DNA from: Bordetella parapertussis
GTDB taxonomy: Bacteria; Pseudomonadota; Gammaproteobacteria; Burkholderiales; Burkholderiaceae_C
NCBI GenBank assembly: GCA_945861305.1
Contig: CAMATW010000041.1
Location: forward strand, 1-21,160
Length of the DNA stretch: 21,160 nt
Reading direction: 5' to 3'
Part shown: positions 16,494 to 21,160 of the stretch, piece after piece
How positions within the stretch are numbered: position 1 is the first letter of the stretch
Layout of the letters: each line of letters begins with the position of its first letter
Notes under the pieces: model-generated
Seen by the model: the letters and a program-made list of their open reading frames with translations, nothing else
Told to the model about the DNA's origin: nothing
The model's database searches: none
Made by a program: the position numbers and the translations under genes

Positions 16494-17099
16494 ATGCAAC
16501 ATCCCGTATTCAAACGCATTGGCCTGACAGGCGGCATCGGCAGCGGCAAATCCACCTTTGGCGCGATGTTGTCCGCACGCGGTTTTGCATTGATTGATGC
16601 GGATGCTGTCTCTAGGGAGCTGACCGGTGTAGGCGGCTTGGCAATTGCGAAGGTACGCGAAACTTTCGGTGATAGCGCTATAGCATTGGATGGCAGCATG
16701 GACAGAAGTCAAATGCGTACTTTGGTTTTTAGTCAACCTGAGGCTAGGGTGCGGTTGGAAACTATTTTGCACCCTCTTATTCGCGCATCGATTGCGGAGA
16801 AACTAGCTTCCATCAAAGACAAGGGAGAACCCTTGGCAATCTTAGACATTCCTCTGTTGGTCGAGTCATCTGATTGGCAGGGGCAACTCGACGGCATCAT
16901 CGTGGTGGATTGCAGCCAGAGCAGGCAACTTTCCCGCGTCATGACCAGAAACGGGTGGACTCAGGCACAGACGCAGGCGGTGATAGACAACCAGGCCAGC
17001 CGACAAGAACGGCTGGCAGTGGCCAACTGGGTCATTGATAACGACAACGACGATTTAAGCGCTTTGCAAAAGCAAGCCGATGCGTGGGAGCCCATTTAG
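16494..17099 (+). CDS. coaE: Dephospho-CoA kinase
   Basis: A 201-residue kinase for the last step of coenzyme A synthesis, phosphorylating the 3'-hydroxyl of dephospho-CoA. The P-loop is GGIGSGKS (13-20) in the family's N-terminal segment RIGLTGGIGSGKST, followed by LIDADAVSREL, HPLIR and LDIPLLVES, all diagnostic of CoaE, and a lid region with VMTRNGWTQAQ. The length is typical (200-206). It lies 24 bases after pilC and before zapD, its usual place in Burkholderiales and gammaproteobacteria. The ATG at 16494 is followed by a short lead-in to the P-loop, which fits family members. Confidence 0.95.
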   Translation: MQHPVFKRIGLTGGIGSGKSTFGAMLSARGFALIDADAVSRELTGVGGLAIAKVRETFGDSAIALDGSMDRSQMRTLVFSQPEARVRLETILHPLIRASIAEKLASIKDKGEPLAILDIPLLVESSDWQGQLDGIIVVDCSQSRQLSRVMTRNGWTQAQTQAVIDNQASRQERLAVANWVIDNDNDDLSALQKQADAWEPI

Positions 17100-17174
17100 G
17101 CAAAGTCAAGGCGAGAAAACCCCATTTGAGCGGTTATGATTTGGCAGTTGCTTTTTACCAACCTGCGAAGTATT

Positions 17175-17927
17175 GTGATTCTTTACGAACACCCATTTAA
17201 TGAGCGAATTCGCACGTACTTGCGACTTGAATACTTGCTGGAGCGTTTTGAGCAACTTTTGCTACGCTCTTCTGAAATTGATCATCACTTTGCCCTCACC
17301 ACCCTGTTTGAAATTGTGGATGTTGGGGGTCGATCAGATTTGAAGTCTGACATATTGAAAGAACTCGATAGACACAAACAACTTTTCAATAGCTACCGTG
17401 GCAACCCATCGGTGTCCGTAGAAGTGTTGGATGAATTGCTACAAAAAATTGACCAGTGCTTAACCGGTTTCAATACCGTTGGCAGTCGGATTGGTCACTG
17501 CGTGAGCGAGAACGATTTTCTAAGCAGTTTGCGCAACCGTGTTGCAATTCCTGGTGGCACCTGTGCTTTTGACCTTCCTTCTTACCATGCTTGGAAACAA
17601 TTGGATCCAGATGTGCGACGCCTAGATATTTTGAAATGGTCAGAGCCTCTGAAGGCGCTCAACGACAGTGTGGTGCTGTTGATGCGTTTGTTACGCGAGA
17701 GTGGTGCGGCACAGCGCGTTATCGCCAACAACGGACAGTTTCAACAGGCGCTGCCTCAGGGGCGATTTCAAATGATGCGAGTGTTCATAAACCCTTCTCT
17801 GGGTTTGGTGCCCGAGATCAGCGGCAACAGAATGATGGTCTGGGTCAGACTCGTCCATCAAAATTGGGAAGGTAAGCCTCAAGCGGCTACTGAAAATGCC
17901 GAGTTTGAAATAGAACTTTGCGCCTGA
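17175..17927 (+). CDS. zapD: Cell division protein ZapD
   Basis: ZapD crosslinks and bundles FtsZ filaments at the division ring. From GTG17175 the protein has 250 residues and begins (M)ILYEHPFNERIRTYLRLEYLLERF with hardly any leader, matching the family N-terminus and length (247-251); ATG17136 would add 13 residues not typical of the family, so the GTG is preferred although neither start has a strong ribosome binding site. Other family segments are LFEIVDVGGRSDLKSDILKEL, the SFxxxxGNP-like FNSYRGNPSV, PGGTCAFDLPSYHAW and a C-terminal beta-rich part ending AEFEIELCA. It follows coaE, its common partner. Its last 49 bases overlap the convergent mutT. yacG, which often follows zapD, is absent. 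Confidence 0.92.
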   Translation: MILYEHPFNERIRTYLRLEYLLERFEQLLLRSSEIDHHFALTTLFEIVDVGGRSDLKSDILKELDRHKQLFNSYRGNPSVSVEVLDELLQKIDQCLTGFNTVGSRIGHCVSENDFLSSLRNRVAIPGGTCAFDLPSYHAWKQLDPDVRRLDILKWSEPLKALNDSVVLLMRLLRESGAAQRVIANNGQFQQALPQGRFQMMRVFINPSLGLVPEISGNRMMVWVRLVHQNWEGKPQAATENAEFEIELCA

Positions 17928-18298
17928 GCCAGCCACTCTAATACAGGCAATGTGCCCGGCAATACCGGTGACACCTGCACAGGCAAACTCTGCCACGCAA
18001 ACTGCTGACCTTCACGCATTTGCAACTCACCTTGCCATTCAAACACTTTGTAAAAATGCAGTTGCACCAACGCATGAGGGTAATCAATGCACTCGGTTTG
18101 CCAAGCTGCACAGCGAACAACCACAATGCCAAGTTCCTCATGAAGTTCACGCGCAAGCGCTTGCTCGACTGTCTCACCCTGCTCGACTTTGCCACCCGGA
18201 AACTCCCAGTGCCCCGCATAAGCCTTTCCTTCAGGTCGGGTGGTCAATAAAAAAGACCCTTCTGAACGTATCAAAACACCTACAGCCACTTGCGTCAT
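17879..18298 (-). CDS. mutT: MutT-type Nudix hydrolase (8-oxo-dGTP diphosphatase-like)
   Basis: A 139-residue Nudix protein from ATG18298. It starts MTQVAVGVLIRSEGSFLLTTR and has a perfect Nudix box from Gly36 to Ile58 (G-x5-E42-x7-R50-E51-LHEELGI). YAGHWEFPGGKVE just before it is typical of MutT, which removes 8-oxo-dGTP from the nucleotide pool. The frame stays open up to 18457, which would add 53 residues unlike MutT and overlap the ATPase gene by 71 bases, so the internal ATG is preferred; its ribosome binding site is weak. The C-terminal 16 residues beyond the usual VLEWL end lie inside the convergent zapD gene. The gene lies downstream of argJ and the DUF815 ATPase, its usual place in Burkholderiales. 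Confidence 0.87.
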   Translation of the reverse strand: MTQVAVGVLIRSEGSFLLTTRPEGKAYAGHWEFPGGKVEQGETVEQALARELHEELGIVVVRCAAWQTECIDYPHALVQLHFYKVFEWQGELQMREGQQFAWQSLPVQVSPVLPGTLPVLEWLAQAQSSISNSAFSVAA

Positions 18299-18386
18299 TG
18301 GTCTTTGGCCAGCACCTTCTGGGCGAGGTATCTGCCCATCTGCAACCCGCACCTGCCCCACTTGCGTGGCAGACAAGCGAAGAGGG

Positions 18387-19268
18387 TCAGTGTGCACCAA
18401 GCCGCCCTGCAAAGTCTCTTGCAAACTGAAAAGCCACACGACCGCTGCGCGAACCACGCTCGAGCGCCCACACCAAAGCTTCTGGACGTGCCTTGGTGAT
18501 CAGGTCACGCGGAACACTTAAAGATGTGAGCCACTGATCAACTATCAGCAAATAGGCCTCTTGGCTGAAAGGATAAAAGCTGATCCATAAACCAAAACGC
18601 TCAGACAAAGAAATCTTCTCTTCAATCACCTCGCCTGGGTGGACCTCTCCATCATCCGTGTGGCTGTAGCTAAGGTTGTCCTTCATATATTCAGGCAATA
18701 AATGGCGTCGATTGCTGGTCGCATAAATCAACACATTGGGTGTGGCCGCAGCTACCGTGCCATCAAGGATAGATTTCAATGCCTTGTAGCCAGGCTCACC
18801 TTCTTCAAAGCTTAAGTCATCGCAAAAGATGATGAATTTTTCGGACCTGCTGGCAACCACATCGATGATGTCGGGCAGGTCCACCATGTCTTGCTTATCG
18901 ACTTCAATCAAGCGCAAACCTTGGGGCGCATAGGTTTGCAAGCAGGCTTTGATCAAAGAGGATTTTCCTGTACCTCGAGCACCTGAGAGCAATACATTGT
19001 TTGCAGGCAAGCCTTGAACAAATTGCAAAGTATTGCGTTGAATTTTTTCTTTTTGAACGTCAATTTCTTTTAGATCATCCAAAGACGAAGTAGCCACATG
19101 TTTGACGGGTTCGAGAACACCGTGTCCGTTGCTGCGTTTGCGGTAACGAAAAGCAATACTGGCACGCCAGTCGGGTGCGTGCAGTGCTTGGGGAAGTACC
19201 GATTCGATACGCGCCATCAAGGTTTCGGCCCTGAGCAACATACGCTCTAAATGCTCGTTGATGGCCAT
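18387..19268 (-). CDS. DUF815 family AAA-type ATPase
   Basis: A 293-residue ATPase. An N-terminal stretch of about 80 residues is followed by Walker A GARGTGKSS (96-104), a Walker B region FIIFCDDLSFE (145-155), a sensor-like YATSNRRHLLPEYM, and the DUF815-typical EVIEEKISLSERFGLWISFYPFSQ. The cellular role is not known; the family is widespread as a neighbour of mutT and argJ in betaproteobacteria. The ATG is separated from the argJ stop by one base (TGACATG), so the two are co-translated. It is soluble, with no membrane segment. The family assignment is firm. Confidence 0.88.
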   Translation of the reverse strand: MAINEHLERMLLRAETLMARIESVLPQALHAPDWRASIAFRYRKRSNGHGVLEPVKHVATSSLDDLKEIDVQKEKIQRNTLQFVQGLPANNVLLSGARGTGKSSLIKACLQTYAPQGLRLIEVDKQDMVDLPDIIDVVASRSEKFIIFCDDLSFEEGEPGYKALKSILDGTVAAATPNVLIYATSNRRHLLPEYMKDNLSYSHTDDGEVHPGEVIEEKISLSERFGLWISFYPFSQEAYLLIVDQWLTSLSVPRDLITKARPEALVWALERGSRSGRVAFQFARDFAGRLGAH

Positions 19269-19269
19269 G

Positions 19270-20499
19270 TCAGCTTCTGTAGTCAGCGTTGATGGTGACG
19301 TAGTCGTGGCTCAGGTCGCAGGTCCAAACAGTTTCACGGGCGTCGCCTCGACCGAGGACAACACGCACCGTGATCTCAGACTGCTTCATGACCCGCTTGC
19401 CGTCTTCTTCAAGGTATGCGGAATGCCTTCCGCCTCGAGCGACGACATGGACGTCGTCCAAAAAAAGCTCAATCTTGTCTTGCGCCAAATCTGTGATACC
19501 GGCATAGCCCACTGCAGCCAAGATACGGCCAAGATTGGGGTCACTGGCAAAAAAAGCGGTTTTTACCAAAGGGGAGTGGGCAATTGCGTAAGCGGCTTGC
19601 AAACACTCCGCACTGTTTTTTCCACCCTCAACCATGACAGTGATGAACTTGGTGGCACCTTCACCGTCTCGCACAATGGCCTGTGCCAGCCATCGTGCAA
19701 CATCAGTGAGTGCTTGTTTAAGTGCTTGGCCGTGGCTGCTAGCCCAACTGTCAATGGGTGCATGTGATGCTTTACATGAGGCCATCACCACAAAAGAGTC
19801 GTTGGTAGATGTATCGCCATCGATGGAGATGCGGTTGAAAGAAGCTTGCGCTAAATCCAAAGCCAAGCCATCGATCAAGGCGGGTGATATGCAGGCATCT
19901 GTTGCGATAAAGCCCAGCATGGTGGCCATATTGGGGCGAATCATCCCAGCACCTTTAGAGATGCCGGTGATGGTGACAGTCACGCCATCAATTTGAATCT
20001 GACGACTTACTGCCTTGGGCAAGGTGTCTGTGGTCATGATGGCAGTAGCTGCCTGTGACCAATGGTCTTGTGCCAAATCGGCTAAAGCTGTTGGCAACCC
20101 ATCCACAATGCGCTGCACGGGTAGGGGCTCCATGATCACGCCAGTAGAAAACGGCAAAACCTGATCGGCTTGGACATGGAGAAGTTCTGCCAAGGCTTGG
20201 CAAACTTGGTTGGCATGTAACAAACCGGATTCACCTGTTCCTGCGTTGGCAACACCTGTATTTATGACCAAAGCGCGGATGCCTTGCATGGCTTTCAGAT
20301 GACTTTGACAGACTTGAACAGGGGCTGCGCAAAAACGGTTTTGAGTAAAGACAGCGCCCACACTGGAGCCTGAAGCGAGCTTAAAAACAGTGACATCCTT
20401 GCGGTTGGCTTTGCGTACACCAGCACTTGTTGTGCCTATCTCAATGCCAGGAACAGGCAATAACTCTTCAGCTAAAGGTGCTTTGAGATTGACAGGCAT
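19270..20499 (-). CDS. argJ: Bifunctional ornithine acetyltransferase / N-acetylglutamate synthase
   Basis: A 409-residue protein that recycles the acetyl group from acetylornithine to glutamate in arginine synthesis. [14 protein letters not shown] (182-195) contains the self-cleavage site between Ala192 and Thr193; Thr193 becomes the N-terminus of the beta chain and the nucleophile. [13 protein letters not shown] (78-90), [11 protein letters not shown] (117-127), [14 protein letters not shown] and the C-terminus [16 protein letters not shown] are all family blocks. The length is typical (400-410). Whether it is mono- or bifunctional cannot be read from sequence. A leader of about 196 bases precedes it with two overlapping inverted repeats. 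In related bacteria secA usually lies upstream; here another gene does. Confidence 0.95.
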   Translation of the reverse strand: MPVNLKAPLAEELLPVPGIEIGTTSAGVRKANRKDVTVFKLASGSSVGAVFTQNRFCAAPVQVCQSHLKAMQGIRALVINTGVANAGTGESGLLHANQVCQALAELLHVQADQVLPFSTGVIMEPLPVQRIVDGLPTALADLAQDHWSQAATAIMTTDTLPKAVSRQIQIDGVTVTITGISKGAGMIRPNMATMLGFIATDACISPALIDGLALDLAQASFNRISIDGDTSTNDSFVVMASCKASHAPIDSWASSHGQALKQALTDVARWLAQAIVRDGEGATKFITVMVEGGKNSAECLQAAYAIAHSPLVKTAFFASDPNLGRILAAVGYAGITDLAQDKIELFLDDVHVVARGGRHSAYLEEDGKRVMKQSEITVRVVLGRGDARETVWTCDLSHDYVTINADYRS

Positions 20500-20507
20500 G
20501 GTTCAGG

Positions 20508-20547
20508 CAAGCTTTCCGTGGCAGTGCTTGTATTTCCACGGACAAGC
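20508..20547 (-). promoter_or_regulatory. Overlapping inverted repeats in argJ leader
   Basis: Just upstream of the argJ ATG, CCGTGG (20516-20521) can pair with CCACGG (20536-20541), and GCTTGT (20526-20531) with ACAAGC (20542-20547). The two six-base-pair hairpins interleave and cannot form together easily. On the minus-strand transcript a further GCTTG (20512-20508) next to the translation start could compete for the same ACAAGC. A switch controlling translation is possible but untested. Confidence 0.3.
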
Positions 20548-20695
20548 AAAAACCTCAGTATTTACAAGCGTTTTAGAGGTGTAAAAGTAAGTGCCTAACA
20601 TTTGCCTAACATCTTTTAGTTACAACCACTCTATCTTATGTCAATTAATCTACAAACCAAAAACTGCATGCATCTCTTAGTCTCAACTCACTTCG

Positions 20696-21160
20696 TCACA
20701 CCAGTGTTTTTTGACTAGCAGCGTTACTTAAGTTACGCTGAACAGTGGGTTGAGGCAATGGCTTTTTCACAGTGGCTTTGACTGGCACAGTGTTTGACAT
20801 TGCTGGCACTGCTGCTGTAGGCTGAATGGGTTGAAGTGCTTTGACAGCGGGCATGGCAGCAGTAGTTTGAACAGGCTGTTGCTGTTGGGGCTTTGCGGTT
20901 TTCTGTGCTGCAGCGATTGCAGACTTGGCATCTTTGGCTACAGGCGCTGACACATGCTGCAAGGGTGGTGGCAAACGTTTGGGTGGCACAGGTTTGACAG
21001 TGCTTTTGCCACTGCCACGTTTGCTGGTGGACTTGCGTGCAGCAGCACGTTCTGCCTTTTGCTTTGCCTCAGCCTCTGCTTGCTGCGCTATCGCTGCCCA
21101 AGTGTTGTCGCTTATCATCTTCCAAAGTGCCATTGTGTCTGCAGCACTGGCGAATTCATT
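20696..21160 (-). CDS. Unrecognised low-complexity Ala/Pro/Lys/Gln-rich protein, probably 5'-truncated by window
   Basis: I do not recognise this gene. From ATG21133 it codes 145 residues, but the frame stays open to the window edge (NEFASAADT before the Met), so the true start may lie beyond. Residues about 5-20 (MISDNTWAAIAQQ) look like an ordered segment, 20-35 is a charged Ala/Lys/Glu helix, and the rest is low-complexity, basic and Pro/Ala/Gln-rich (for example AAAQKTAKPQQQQPVQTT) with loosely repeated TAAVPA/TAAMPA-like units, likely disordered. There is no signal peptide or membrane segment in the visible part. Such proteins can bind DNA or link domains. It stands where secA is often found next to argJ, so it may be an insertion relative to relatives. 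Confidence 0.5.
   Translation of the reverse strand, partial: NEFASAADTMALWKMISDNTWAAIAQQAEAEAKQKAERAAARKSTSKRGSGKSTVKPVPPKRLPPPLQHVSAPVAKDAKSAIAAAQKTAKPQQQQPVQTTAAMPAVKALQPIQPTAAVPAMSNTVPVKATVKKPLPQPTVQRNLSNAASQKTLV

Noticed and set aside
20508..20547. An H-type pseudoknot formed by the interleaved repeats upstream of argJ.
   Set aside because: One connecting loop would have zero bases across a six-base-pair stem, which is sterically unlikely; alternative hairpins are the better reading.
20592..20612. A direct repeat of TGCCTAACAT, period 11, upstream of argJ.
   Set aside because: Only two copies of ten bases; it could be an operator but nothing links it to a known regulator.
20639..20644. 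A perfect TTGACA on the minus strand as the argJ -35 box.
   Set aside because: No acceptable -10 element lies 16-18 bases downstream, so a promoter cannot be supported.
1..21160. CRISPR arrays, tRNA or rRNA genes, and intact insertion sequences.
   Set aside because: No regularly spaced repeats, tRNA-like cloverleaf or transposase frame was seen on either strand; only the integrase remnant marks a mobile element.

Overview
The window looks like a chromosomal segment of a betaproteobacterium of the order Burkholderiales, probably Comamonadaceae-like (for example near Limnohabitans or Rhodoferax). The basis is gene order and protein character: argJ, a DUF815 ATPase, mutT, zapD, coaE, pilC and pilB stand together, pyrC is next to a DUF3025 gene, and a beta/gammaproteobacterial type A RNase P RNA is present. 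Base composition is roughly balanced, with some clearly A+T-richer stretches. The genus is an inference; no marker here fixes it.

Layout. Positions 1-217 hold the 5' part of dapF on the minus strand, running off the window. It is divergent, across only 25 bases, from a Nudix/metallo-beta-lactamase fusion gene (243-1910). Positions 1907-4066 carry two minus-strand cell-surface glycan genes, a FkbM-type methyltransferase and an O-antigen ligase/polymerase-like membrane protein, directly downstream of rnpB (4086-4442). Divergent from rnpB is a tightly overlapping plus-strand set (4526-11070): an acyltransferase-3/SGNH membrane protein, a COG2509-type FAD protein, a cysteine synthase and a B12-binding-type radical SAM protein whose cluster motif is CX4CX2C. 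htpX (minus) converges on this set, and its intrinsic terminator lies inside the radical SAM coding sequence. DUF3025 and pyrC (minus) follow.

Between pyrC and pilB lies a scar of about 460 bases: a strong bidirectional terminator hairpin only 29 bases from the pyrC start, a very A+T-rich stretch, and the C-terminal 56 codons of a tyrosine recombinase. Then come shortened pilB and pilC, coaE and zapD on the plus strand. pilD and yacG, which usually sit in this cluster in related bacteria, are absent. Converging on zapD are mutT, a DUF815 ATPase and argJ (minus). The right edge holds an unrecognised low-complexity Ala/Pro/Lys/Gln-rich frame that probably continues past the window.

How the genes work together. 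Most are housekeeping: lysine/peptidoglycan precursor (dapF), pyrimidine (pyrC), CoA (coaE), arginine (argJ), division (zapD), nucleotide sanitation (mutT), membrane protein quality control (htpX) and tRNA processing (rnpB). The accessory interest lies in three places: the glycan genes flanking rnpB, the four-gene overlapping set ending in the unusual radical SAM protein, and the recombination scar next to the reduced pilus-assembly genes. I see no CRISPR array, tRNA, rRNA or intact insertion sequence.
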